Source: Stenogyne calaminthoides
Lineage: Eukaryota; Streptophyta; Magnoliopsida; Lamiales; Lamiaceae
Length of the DNA stretch: 64,000 bases
NCBI GenBank assembly: GCA_037126765.1
Contig: JBBCBC010000022.1
Location: forward strand, 372,001-436,000
Direction: 5' to 3'
The notes beneath the pieces are model-generated. The model had not been told where the DNA came from. It searched no databases and worked only from the letters and a program-made list of their open reading frames with translations. The translations under genes and the position numbers were made by a program. This document shows positions 41,348-53,203 of this stretch, in pieces (position 1 is the first letter of the stretch; each line of letters opens with the position of its first letter).

Positions 41348-43176
41348 TGTTGGGGAATAATTTGCACAGATCTATTTGGGGTGAATATTTAAATACAAAT
41401 TTAATTCTCATAATTATTACTAGCATGAATTAATCCTATATTAATTCAAATAATAATCAAACAACAAATCATGCATATAAAACACGTAAATCCTACGCAT
41501 GCGGAATACTACGAGCTTACGTGAACGTACCTCTTGGGATGGCAATGGACTGGCTGATTAGACTAACCAAAGAACTTCCCAAGTATTCCCTTAATCCTTG
41601 CTCGGCTAACCGGTGGTAGGACACTTGCGAACAATTAATAAAAGGAAAATAAATTATATTGCACCACCTTTGTGGATTTGCTAATTTTTCCAGCACATGG
41701 AATAGTACTTGGGAATGAAAGAATCATCCCCTATTTATAGAGTAGAGGTGGTCGAAATTTTGGGGCAAAAACAATGTGGGAAAAGACTTTTCTTGATCAC
41801 CAAGAAATCTTGAATATATCTCCTATATTCTTTTTTCCATAATTATAATATTCCACAAAATTCCACCTACTCTTGTTATGGGATATTTTCGAAAATTATA
41901 GGGCAAGAATCCAAGATTTGGATCTTCTTGAATTTATGAGATATTCTTGTGTTTCAAGAAATACATATTTCCCATAATATCTTTTCAAGAAAATCAAGAA
42001 AATCTTTCTTTCCCTTAATTATCAAAAAATTCGAAATTGCATAGTAAATAACCAAAAGGGAGATTTCTTGAATTTAATGAGATAATCTTGTATTCCAAGA
42101 ATACTTATCTTCATTCCATAACAAAATTCAAAGAAAATCTTTCTCCCACAATTATCGACTATTTTCGAAAAAATAGGAAAAACAAGCAACAAAATTTATT
42201 TTATTTTAAACACCTTTTTCAGTTATTGGACTATATGTTGAGCTACTTAGGGGGCCTTTAGGAGAATTAAGATTGGACCTTCCAATGGATCTTGAATTAT
42301 CAATATTGAGCCACAATATTATTCAAGCCCATAAATATTAATTAATCCCACTACATAATTAATATTGCACTATCCATCTTAACCCATATTACAGTCAATA
42401 TGGCTCCCCGTTATTATTTCCCGTGTTTAAGATTATCGAGCCCATTAATTAATTCAAGCCACTGAAATAGCTTTCGGTTAATTAATATCTTTTGTCCTTG
42501 GTTAAGGAACGGTTCAACATTATTATCCATACCGAAAACTAGTTCCACTTGCAAGATTTGGTATGATAAATCTTATGAACCTCCCAAGGGGGAAAATCGA
42601 ACAAGCATACTTGCACACGATTCTCCGTATTAAATCTTAGCAATCGCATGTGACCAATAATATTGCCCAAGATAAAAAGTATTGAATCTCGTTGATTCTC
42701 TACCCATGATAAGTTAAAGCAATAGTCACCAGTCACACGTGATCCTATTTAAGGACCGAAGATTAAGAAATAACGAACCACTGAGGTCTAATTCTTCCTT
42801 GTTCAGTTCTGAAGAATTTGTCCTCCTGTAGGTCCTATTTAGTGCATCAGTCATGCACTAGTGTAATCTCTTGGTCAAGACAAGCCAATTCGAGCCTTAC
42901 ACTTCAACCTTTCACGATGGGTTGTTCGTTTCCATCTAGGTCGTGAATGGTGTACTTTTAGTTACAAGGGATTGTTAATTTAGTCTTCTGTGATCTGGTA
43001 TCACTAAATTAACTACAATGTAACACGTACGATTTATTGAACAATTATGCAGTAAATATATGTAACATTCGATGATATTTACGCATCAGTGATAAACAAT
43101 TTATTTCAGTAAATAAGTTCGAAATTCAGTTTTGATTATACAAAGTAAAAGCATACTTTCCAGTATAATCCCAACA
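41348..43176 (-). repeat. 3' LTR of element C
   Basis: About 1829 bp. On the reverse strand it runs from TGTTGGGATTATACTGG to TATTCCCCAACA. Confidence 0.92.
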
Positions 43177-43293
43177 ATCTCCCACTTATACTCAAAGTCT
43201 GCTTTTAAGTATACTACAACATGTCTCGTGTAGTTCCTAATTCGTGACATCTAATGTCACCTACACGAACCTAATAATTTCTCCCACTTATAC

Positions 43294-44811
43294 TCAAAGC
43301 AGATTGACAACGGTCTTGACACCCATTCCTTTCACATGTCTCTCGAATGTATTCTGAGGCAGACCCTTTGTGAATGGATCTGCTAGGTTGTCTTCTAACG
43401 CTATCTTTACCACATCTATATCTCACCTCTTAACGATTTCTCGTATAAGATGGTATTTCCTTTCAATGTGTTTGCTGGCTTTGTGGGCTCTTGGTTCCTT
43501 TGAATTTGCAACTGCTCCGGCATTGTCACAATAAACAGTGATTGTGCTGGGCAAATTCGGAACTACATCCAAGTCCACTAGGAAGTTCTTGAGCCAATCC
43601 GCTTCTTTCGCTGCCTCGCAAACAGCTACATATTCGGCTTCCATGGTAGAATCTGCGATGCATTTCTGCTTGACGCTTCTCCATGTCACGACTCCTCCCC
43701 CCATGCAAAACACACTACCGGAGGTAGATTTTCTGGAGTCTATGTCTGATTGGAAATCCGAGTCCGTGTATCCGATGGGGATTGGATTATCTGACTGATA
43801 AATTAACATTCTATCCCGAGTTCTTTTCAGATACTTCAGAATGTTTTTAACTGTCGTCCAATGTTCTTTCCACGGGTTACTTTGATATCTTGCCACCATG
43901 TCAACGGCAAAGCAGATATCCGGTCTCGTACACAACATTTCATACATAAGGCTTCCGACAGCCGAAGCATAAGGAATGCCTTTCATGTCATCTATCTCCT
44001 TTTGCGTCTTAGGGCACATTTTCTTGGATAGATGGATTCCATGTCTGAAAGGTACGAAGCCTTTCTTGGAATCCTGCATGCTGAATCGTTTCAAGACAGT
44101 GTCTATGTATGAAGCTTGCGATAAGCCTATCATCCTTTTCTTGCGATCTCGAGTGATCTTGATCCCAAGGATGTGTGCGGCTTCCCCTAAGTCTTTCATA
44201 TCGAACTGTTTTGAAAGCCATGCCCTTACGTCTGATAACACCTTTACATCATTCCCGATGATCATAATGTCCTCTACGTATAGTACTAAGAATACCAATG
44301 CAGTTCCGACACACTTTTTGTACACACAACTTTCAAACTCGTTTTGATCGAACCCATAAGACTTTATAACATGATCAAAACATTGGTTCCAAGCTCTGGA
44401 TGCCTGTTTGAGTCCGTAAATGGACTTCATGAGCTTACAAACTAGGTGTTCTTGGCCTTTTTCAATGAAGCCTTGGGGTTGTTGCATATAGATCTCTTCA
44501 TCAAGACTTTCGTTAAGGAAAGCTGTCTTGACATCCATTTGCTTGATTTCAAAGTCGAGATGCGCAGCAATCGATAAGAGAATTCGGATGGACTTAAGCA
44601 TGGCTACGGGCAAAAAAGTTTCCTCATAATCGATCCCTTCTTTCTGAGTGTAACCTTTCGCCACGAGTCTTGCCTTGAAGGTTTCCACATTCCCGTCCAG
44701 TCCTCTTTTTCTCTTATACACCCACTTGCAACCAATGGGTTTAACCCCATTAAGTGGTTCGACTAGCTCCCACACTCCGTTATGAAACTTAGAACCCATT
44801 TTGGCTTTCAT
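43294..44811 (-). pseudogene. Reverse transcriptase and RNase H of element C
   Basis: Open for 462 codons from 44811 to 43423: GCKWVYKRKRG, ARLVAKGYTQKEGIDY, FAMDVKTAFLNE-type motif (KQMDVKTAFLNESL), YGLKQASRAWN, then LYVEDIMIIGN where copia elements have YVDD. RNase H follows (YTDSDFQSDIDSRKSTSG, EAEYVAVCEA, YCDNAGAVANS, RAHKASKHIE). A TGA after IVKR stops the frame about 43 codons before the family end (TGA at 43294-43296). The Asp-to-Glu change in the catalytic box would impair polymerisation. Confidence 0.9.
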
Positions 44812-45494
44812 TGTTGTTTGCCAAGAATCTGCATCCTTGTCTTGGATTGCTTCGTCATATGTTCATGGCTCTGATTCGTCTTGTCCGGGAATCAAGTCTG
44901 AGGACTCTCCTATTCCCATGAATCTCTCGGGTTATTTCACAACCCTCCCACTACGACGAGGTTCCGGTTGTGTAAGTGTGTCGCTTGGTATATCATCTTG
45001 TACAGTTGGCATTGAGGTTAGCCCCCTTAGCTCATTTAAGGTAATCTCACCGGGTCTTCTTTTCGTTCATATAGTCTTCTTCCAAAAATCTAAAGTGGGT
45101 GCTTATTACCACCTTTTGATCTTCGGGACCATAGAACATACACCCTTTTTGTTCCTCGGGGTATCCCACAAACAACCTTAATTACTGTTTTAGGATCCGA
45201 TTTCACGGCTTCCTTGTGTCCAACACGTGGGCGGACACCCCCAAATCCTCATGTGTCTCAAACTAGGCTTGCGCCCAGTCCACAATTATTTGGGAGTTTT
45301 GGGAACCGATTTGGATGGCACCAAGTTCGAGAATGTAGGTCTTTGTTTTTCAAGGCATGACCCGAAGCGACTTGGAAAGATCCGCGATAACTCATCATAG
45401 ATCTAACCATTTCCAAAAAGAGTTCTGTTTTTCGCTCTGCAACCCCGTTTTGTTGAGGGGTTCCGGGTGCGATGGTGGGATGCAATCCCTTCAT
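44812..45494 (-). pseudogene. Integrase C-terminal part of element C
   Basis: 45494-45258 reads APGTPQQNGVAERKTELFLEMVRSMMSY, containing the third catalytic Glu region of integrase. The rest down to 44812 is homologous to the 51142-51600 region of element A (GCMFYGPED, PRRSGRVV words across frames) but has stops and shifts. Confidence 0.75.
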
Positions 45495-46038
45495 CGAGAT
45501 AAGTAGTTCAAAAACTCATCATTTGAGGCATTAAGCCTCCACGATCGGACCGTAGAGACTTGATATGTTTTTCCCTATGATTCTCTGCTTGAGCCTTAAA
45601 TTCTTTGAATTTCTCAAAGGTCTCAGATTTATGCTTCATAAGGAAAATATAACCGTACCTTGAGCAATCATCAATAAAAGTGACGAAATACTCATAACCT
45701 CCTCTTGCTTTGGTTGACATTGGACCACATACATCTGTGTGAACGATCTCTAACACTTCTTTGGCTCTATTCCCCTTGGCTCCAAATGCCCTCTTGGTCA
45801 TTTTACCCTCCAAACATGATTCGCAGGTTGGAATTGGTTCAACTTGGAGAAACTCCAGAGAACCGTCTTTTACCAACCTTTGGATCCTCTTTGGATTTAT
45901 ATGACCTAATCTTAGATGCCATAGAAGTGTCTCGTTCACGTCTGAGGAACGTTTTCTTTTATCGGAAACAGTTGATGTGTTATAGGATGCATTTCGTGAG
46001 TTGTGTGCACAGTTAATTGTATAGAGATTATTCGACAA
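45495..46038 (-). pseudogene. Integrase core of element C
   Basis: 176-residue frame with HLRLGHINPKRIQ and CESCLEGKMTKRAF (intact HHCC finger), VHTDVCGPMS (first Asp), FVTFIDDCSRYGYIF and LRSDRGG (second Asp). The frame is lost just after RSDRGG. This block is the homolog of the exact place where C interrupted element A. Confidence 0.88.
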
Positions 46039-46757
46039 CGTTCCATGACAGATAAATTTATCATAAAGAGAAATGGTAACAACTTTATTAAAGTAACCGA
46101 ATATCCATCATGAAAAAGTTTAGAAACTGAAATTAAATTCTTTCTAAAATTCAGAACGTAAAGAACATCTCTTAAAATTAAAACGCTGTCTTCAAAGGAC
46201 AGGTGCACCTCTCCCACTGCTTCAGCTGCCACTCTCGTAGCATCGCCCAGTGTGATGAGGATCTCACTCCCACTAAGTTGTCGGGTCCGCTTGAACCCCT
46301 GTAAAGTGAAACAAACATGATCAGTGGATCCCGTATCCACTACCCATAAATGGGAGGCATACTCCACTAAACAAGTTTCAACAACTAGTGAGTGAGAATT
46401 ACCTTTCTTTCCATTCCTTTTGGGTCTGGAACAGGCTAACTTCCAATGTCCTTTCTCACCGCAATTAAAACATTTTCCTTTTGGTCCTTTCTTGACACCC
46501 AAACAACTAACTGTCTTTTTCTCACTTTTCTTAGTGATGAGATTGCTTTGGTTCAGACCACTTTCCTTTTCTTGAGACTTGCCTTCCACTGGCCTAGATC
46601 TCGAGAAAAGACTTTTGGTCACCAATGCTTCGTCTTTCTTTCCCAAATGCTTCTCTATTTTCTCCAAGGCTTCTTGTAGGATGTCCATAGTATACATGTG
46701 ATCACTCATCACAAAACTACAGTAAAACCCATCGAAGCGTCTTGGAAGAGTTAGCAA
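45936..46757 (-). pseudogene. Gag zinc knuckle and protease of element C
   Basis: 273-residue frame: helical capsid end, zinc knuckle CFNCGEKGHWKLAC near residue 95, protease motif LWVVDTGSTDHVCF near residue 140, then ILRDVLYVLNFRKNLISVSKL. A frameshift near 46080 moves the integrase into another frame. Confidence 0.88.
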
Positions 46758-46763
46758 AAGAAA

Positions 46764-47240
46764 TTAGATTTGGGCCTCATCACAATACTTAGTACCGAGA
46801 TAAGCCAGTTTTTCAAAATGGTGTTTAATTCTGAGAACATGCTCCCTTACGGGTGTTCCCTCAACCATCTTTAGCCTGGCCACGTCGTCATTTTTAAACT
46901 GATTGATCATGCAGTCTTTTGTTAAAAACATTTCTTCAAGACTTTGCATAATTTCTGCAGCAGACTCAACACCTTCATGAATGTGTCTCAAATCATCAGA
47001 CAGTGAAGTCAAGATTACACGTTTCATGGGTTCATTGGCCTGCTCCCAAATTTTAAACACGTGTATTTCCGCATTAGGTGATTCATCAGTTGGCTTACAT
47101 GGCTTGGGTACATCAAGAACCCAATGATGTTCTTGTGCAGGTAGGACAAAACTCATATTTTGTTTCCAAACATTATAGTTCTCGCTAGTTAATTGATGTT
47201 GTTTGAGTGTATATAACAGTGGATTAAAAGGTTGCGACAT
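46764..47240 (-). pseudogene. Gag N-terminal half of element C
   Basis: 158 residues from MSQPFNPLLYTLKQHQLTSE: plant copia gag start, YNVWKQNM, FKIWEQANEPMKRVILTSLS and MVEGTPVREHVLRI. It ends at a stop at 46764 just before the knuckle frame. Confidence 0.9.
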
Positions 47241-48824
47241 GATGAACTGAAATAAACAATAATATGCATAAGAACAAATATATCACAAGGTTCGATCAGA
47301 TGCATCATATTAAAATCTCAAAAAAAATATGAACATGCATCAGCCAACATCACAAAACAGTTTAAATAAGCCACGTGGGGTGGGTCATTATTTAAACACA
47401 TTCAAACGTGTTACAAACAAAGCGATTTACAAACCTTTAATATCCAGATTAATAGTTGGCTCCCACTTGACCAATATAAAATTGACAGGGACTTCGGGGA
47501 AGTATATGCATATCAATTTTATACCTAAGTAATAACCATGATTAAATAAAGGATTATTATTTCGCTTTGAACGAGCCTCGTGGGGAGGGTCATCGTCGCC
47601 ACTAGTAATAATCCACAATCATCCATTTGAAATTTATTCATGTGAAAGCTATCTTTTGACCGTCCCGTGGGGGGAATTTCTCCAAAAGAATTCACAAATA
47701 AATAAATCATGGAGGTCAAAATTAATTCAATTTTATTTTCCGGAATAAAATTGCCAATTAATTATTTAAACATACTTAGTAATTTTGAAGGTGAGATTTT
47801 TCATTGGGCAACTCTCATGCAAACACATTTAAACAAATTAAATAAAACATAAGATAACACAATAATAAATAAAGCAAAACAGAAAAATAAATATATTGGG
47901 CACAAATTATTCAATTGTCATGGTTTGATTTTTCTTGGCTTGATCTTGAAGAAACACCGTCTTGAATTTCTCCCACTCGATCGTCTCGAAAAGAACTCCG
48001 TCTCGAAACGCCACGCCAAGTAGCTCACAAATGGGATGCACGCCTCAAGATCCCGCCATCCACTGGCTGGCCGGCCTCGGCGACCTCGGCCTTTGCTTTC
48101 GGCGAGCAAAGCCCCTCTCGATGCCTCGGCGCGGCAGCGTGGTCCGGCGGCTCGCCGGCGGCGATGCAGCGTAACCGCGGCTTATCCGTATCAGCGTCGC
48201 CATTACTGCCTCGCCGCCCGCCGAACCTCGGCGATCAGGAACTCAACCCCGCGCTCCCAGCGCCCGTAGCCAGCGTCCACCTCCGTCGGTCTGGCTCGTT
48301 CGCGCCACGGTGCCGCACATGCGCGTGCGCCCGCCCCATCTTGTAGCGGCGATCTCGTAGCGTCTTTCGGCCACCGGCCTCGCCCCCGTGCCGTGCACAC
48401 ACCGGCGCATCTCAGCGTCGCATCTGCAGCGTGCCTCCCCAGCGCGTTTGATGCGGACGCGCCGCCTACACTCGGTTCTGGATTTTATCCTTTAATTCTT
48501 CGTCTCCGTCCTCGTTTCCGATCCAGTTACAATTTATTTACAAAAAATAAAAAACCTAGATCTAGACTAGTCTATTACATTGATCAAATCAAACAAATCC
48601 TAATCTACTCGTGGATTTTCTCACGAGGCAAAACGAATCCGAATGAATCGAATTAAAAACCACAATTTATATGCATGCATAAATAAACACATTAAATTCC
48701 ATGACAATTGGATACCTGCAAAACAGATCTAGCAATTCTACTATTCAATTTCAAATTTAATGACAACGAATTAAATTATAATTTAAAAAAATTCAGAGCC
48801 CGAAACCGTGGCTCTGATACCAGT
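47241..48824 (-). other. Leader of element C with a GC-rich block
   Basis: From the gag ATG to the 5' LTR. 47330-47640 matches the A leader (39430-39760) in reverse. 47950-48530 is GC-rich, unlike the rest of the element, and gives many overlapping spurious frames. Primer site TGGTATCAGAGCC on the reverse strand at 48810-48822. Confidence 0.7.
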
Positions 48825-50654
48825 TATTGGGAAATAATTTGCACAGATCTATTCGGGGTGAATATTTAAATACAAATTTAATTCTCATAATTATTACTAG
48901 CATGAATTAATCCTATATTAATTCAAATAATAATCAAACAACAAATCATGCATATAAAACACGTAAATCCTACGCATGCGGAATACTACAAGTTTACATG
49001 AACGTACCTCTTGGGATGGCAATGGACTGGCTGATTAGACTAACCAAAAGAATTTCCCAAGTATTCCCTTAATCCTTGCTCGACTATCAGGTGGTAGGAC
49101 ACTTGCGAACAATTAACAAAAGGAAAATAAATTATGTTGCACCACCTTTGTGGATTTGCTAATTTTTCCAGCATATGGAATTGTACTTGGGAATGAAAGA
49201 ATCATCCCCTATTTATAGAGTAGAGGTGGTCGAAATTTTGGGGCAAAAACAATGTGGGAAAAGACTTTTCTTGATCACTAAGAAATCTTGAATATATCTC
49301 CTATATTCTTTTTCCCATAATTATAATATTCCACAAAATTCCACCTACTCTTGTTATGGGATATTTTCGAAAATTATAGGGCAAGAATCCAAGATTTGGA
49401 TCTTCTTGAATTTATGAGATATTCTTGTGTTTCAAGAAATACATATTTCCCATAATATCTTTTCAAGAAAATCAAGAAAATCTTTCTTTCCCTTAATTAT
49501 CAAAAATTTCGAAATTGCATAGTAAATAACCAAGTGGGAGATTTCTTGAATTTAATGAGATAATCTTGTATTCCAAGAATACTTATCTTCATTCCATAAC
49601 AAAATTCAAAGAAAATCTTTCTCCCTCTATTATCTACTATTTTCGAAAAAATAGGAAAAACAAGCAACAAAATTTATTTTATTTTAAACACCTTTTTCAG
49701 TTATTGGACTATATGTTGGGCTACTTAGGGGACCTTTAGGAGAATTAAGATTGGACCTTCCAATGGATCTTGAATTATCAATATTGAGCCACAATATTAT
49801 TCAAGCCCATAAATATTAATTAATCCCCCTACATAATTAATATTGCACTATCCATCTTAACCCATATTACAGTCAATATGGCTCCCGATTATTATTTCCC
49901 GTGTTTAAGATTATCGAGCCCATTAATTAATTCAAGCCACTGAAATAGCTTTCCGTTAATTAATATCTTTTGTCCTTGGTTAAGGAACGGTTCAACATTA
50001 TTATCCATATCGGAAACTAGTTCCACTTGCAAGATTTGGTATGATAAATCTTATGAACCTCCCAAGGGGGCAAATCGAACAAGCGTACTTGCACACGATT
50101 CTCCGTATTAAATCTTAGCAATCGCATGTGACCAATAATATTGCCCAAGATAAAAAGTATTGAATCTCGTTGATTCTCTACCCATGATAAGTCAAAGCAA
50201 TAGTCACCAGTCACACGTGATCCTATTTAAGGAACAAAGATTAAGAAATAACGAACCACTGAGGTCTAATTCTTCCTTGTTCAGTTCTGAAGAATTTGTC
50301 CTCCTGTAGGTCCTATTCAGTGCATCAGTCATGCACTAGTGTAATCTCTTGGTCAAGACAAGCTAATTCGAGCCTTACACTTCAACCTTTCACGATGGGT
50401 TGTTCATTTCTATCTAGGTCGTGAATGGTGTACTTTTAGTTACAAGGGATTGTTAATTTAATCTTTTGTGATCTGGTATCACTAAATTAACTACAATGTA
50501 ACACGTACGATTTATTGAACAGTTATGCAGTAAATATATGTAACATTCGATGATATTTACGCATCAGTGATAAACAATTTATTTCAGTAAATAAGTTCGA
50601 AATTTAGTTTTGATTATACAAAGTAAAAGCATACTTTCCAGTATAATCCCAACA
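48825..50654 (-). repeat. 5' LTR of element C
   Basis: 1830 bp. The inner end is TATTGGGA where the other LTR has TGTTGGGG, otherwise nearly the same by eye. Confidence 0.92.
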
Positions 50655-50659
50655 TGTGG

Positions 50660-51141
50660 TCCAATGTCAACCAAAGCAAGAAGAGGTTATGAGTATTTCG
50701 TCACTTTTATTGATGACTACTCAAGGTACGGCTATATTTTCCTTATGAAGCATAAATCTGAGACCTTTGAGAAATTCAAAGAATTTAAGGCTCAAGCAGA
50801 GAATTATAGGAAAAAAACGTATCAAGTCTCTACGATCCGATCGTGGAGGCGAGTACCTCAGCAATGAGTTTTTGAACTACTTGTCAGATGAAGGGATTGT
50901 ATCCCAGCTAACTGCACCCGGAACCCCTCAACAAAATGGGGTTGCAGAGCGAAGAAACATAACTCTTTTAGGAATGGTTAGATCAATGATGAGTTATGCG
51001 GATCTTCCGAAGTCGTTCTGGGGTCATGCCTTGGAAACAACGGCTTACATTATGAACTTGGTGCCATCAAAATCGGTTCCCAAAACTCCCAAAGAATTGT
51101 GGACCGGACGCAAGCCCAGTTTGAGACACATGAGAATTTAG
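50660..51141 (+). pseudogene. Integrase of element A, resumed after element C
   Basis: Begins PMSTKARRGYEYFVTFIDDY directly after the TGTGG duplication, continuing VCG at 41347. A one-base gain in an A run near 50815 shifts the frame. The next frame reads KSLRSDRGGEYLSNEF and APGTPQQNGVAERRNITLL (second Asp and Glu). A TAG at 51139-51141 replaces the Trp codon of RIWGCP. Confidence 0.88.
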
Positions 51142-52176
51142 GGGTGTCCGACCTACTTGTTGGACAAGGAAGCCGGAAAATTGGATCCTCGATCAGAATT
51201 AAAGTTGTTTATAGGATACCCCGAGGGAACAAAAGGGTGTATGTTCTATGGTCCCGAAGATCAAAAGGTGGTAATAAGCACCCACTTTAGATTTTTGGAA
51301 GAAGACTATATGAACGAAAGAAGACCCAGAAGTGAGATTACCTTAAATGAGTTAAGGGGGCTAACCTCATTGCCAACTGTACAAGATGACATACCAAACG
51401 ACGCACTTACACAACCGGAACCTCGTCGTAGTGGGAGGGTTGTGAGACAGCCCGAGAGATTCATGGGGATAGGAGAGTCCTCGGACTTGATTCCCGGACA
51501 AGACGAATCAGACCCATGGACATACTACGAGGCAATCCAAGACAAGGATGCGATTTCTTGGCAAACAGCAATGAAAACCGAAATGAGTTCTATGGATCAT
51601 AACAGAGTGTGGGAGCTAGTCAAACCACTTAATGGGGTCAAACCCATTGGTTGCAAGTGGGTATACAAGAGAAAAAGAGGACCGGATGGGAAGGTGGAAA
51701 CCTTCAAGGCAAGGCTTGTGGCGAAAGGTTATACTCAGAAAGAAGGGATCGACTATGAGGAAACTTTTTTGCCTGTAGCAATGATCAAATCCATCCGAAT
51801 TCTCTTGTCGATTACAGGGCATCTCGACTTTGAAATCTGGCAAATGGATGTCAAGACGGCTTTCCTTAACGGAAGTCTTGATGAAGAAATCTATATGCAA
51901 CAACCCCAAGGCTTCATTGAAAAAGGCCAAGAAAACCTAGTTTGTAAGCTCATGAAGTCCATTTACGAACTCAAACAAGCATCCAGAGCTTGGAACCAAT
52001 GTTTTGATCATGTAATAAAGTCTTATGGGTTTGATCAAAATGAGTTTGAAAGTTGTGTGTACAAAAAGTGTGTCGGAACTATATTGGTATTCTTAGTACT
52101 ATACGTAGACGACATTCTGCTCATCGGGAACGATGTAAAGGTGTTATCAGACGTAAGGGCATGGCTTTCAAAATAG
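51142..52176 (+). pseudogene. Integrase tail and reverse transcriptase of element A
   Basis: Frame GCPTYLLDKEAGKLDPRSEL, KLFIGYPEGTKGCMFY, PRRSGRVVRQPERF, then RT: GCKWVYKRKRGPDG, ARLVAKGYTQKEGIDY, QMDVKTAFLNGSLDEEIYM, YELKQASRAWN and the intact catalytic LYVDDILLIGN. A TAG at 52174 replaces a Gln codon of SKQFDMKDLG. Confidence 0.9.
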
Positions 52177-53086
52177 TTTGATATGAAGGACTTAGGGGAA
52201 GCCGGGCACATCCTTGGGATCAAGATCACTCGAGATCGCAAGAAAAGAATGATAGGCTTATCGCAAGCTTCATACATAGACACTGTCTTGAAACGATTCA
52301 GCATGCAGGATTCCAAGAAAGGCTTCGTACCTTTCAGACATGGAATCCATTTATCCAAGGAAATGTGCCCTAAGACACAAAAGGAGATAGATGACATGAA
52401 AGGCATTCCTTATGCTTCGACTGTCGGAAGCCTTATGTATGCAATGATGTGCACGAGAACGGATATTTGCTTTGTCGTTGGCATGGTAGCAAGATATCAA
52501 AGTAACCCGGGGAAAGAACATTGGACGGCAGTTAAAAACATTCTGAAGTATCTGAAAAGAACTCAAGATAGAATGTTGGTTTATCAGTCAGATAGTCTAA
52601 TCCCCATCGGCTACACGGACTCGGATTTCCAATCAGACTTAGATTCCAGAAAATCTACTTCTGTAGTGTGTTTTGCATGGGGGGAGGAGCCATGACATGG
52701 AGAAGCGTTAAGAAGAAATGCATCGCTGATTCTACCATGGAAGCCGAATATGTAGCTGCTTGCGAGGCAGCAAAAGAAGCGGTTTGGCTCAAGAACTTCC
52801 TAGTGGACTTGGATGTAGTTTCGAATTTGCCCAGCACAATCACTGTTTATTGTGATAATGCCGGAGCAGTTGCAAATTCAAGGGAACCAAGAGCCCACAA
52901 GGCCAGCAAACACATTGAAAGGAAATACCATCTTATAAAGAAATCATTAAGAGAGGAGATATAGAGGTGGCAAAGATCGCGTCAGAAGGCAACCTAGCAA
53001 ATCCATTCACAAAGGGTCTGCCTCAGAATACATTCGAGAGACATGTGGAAGGAATGAGTGTCAAGACCGTTGCCAATCTGCTTTGA
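52177..53086 (+). pseudogene. RT end and RNase H of element A
   Basis: FDMKDLGEAGHILGIKITRD, GSLMYAMMCTRTDICFV and YTDSDFQSDLDSRKSTS. One missing base near 52663 shifts the frame to CMGGGAMTWRSVKKKC, EAEYVAACEAAKEA and YCDNAGAVANSREPRAHKAS. A further small shift near 52940 leads to GDIEVAKIASEGNLANPFTK and the family stop TGA 53084-53086. A purine tract AAGTGGGAGAT precedes the LTR. Confidence 0.88.
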
Positions 53087-53203
53087 GTATATGTGGGAGA
53101 TATTATTAGGTTCGTGTAGGTGACATTACATGTCACGTATTAGGAACTACACGAGACATGCTGTAGTATACTTAAAAGCAGACTTTGAGTATAAGTGGGA
53201 GAT

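Larger units (their letters stand above)
41348..50654 (-). mobile_element. Copia LTR retrotransposon C, complete, inserted in element A
   Basis: LTRs 41348-43176 and 48825-50654. Perfect 5-bp TGTGG duplications at 41343-41347 and 50655-50659. Reverse-strand primer site TGGTATCAGAGCC (48810-48822) and purine tract AAGTGGGAGAT (43177-43187). Same LTR family as A but clearly a different copy. All copia domains are present in order, though split by frameshifts. The two LTRs look nearly identical, so C is the youngest large insertion here. Confidence 0.92.

Noticed and set aside
43538..45181. Plus-strand frames of 86-126 aa inside element C
   Set aside because: Shadows of the reverse-strand RT and integrase; no family pattern of their own.
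47962..48656. Several Arg/Pro-rich frames on both strands in the C leader
   Set aside because: GC-rich block gives overlapping stop-free stretches in many frames; not conserved in element A.
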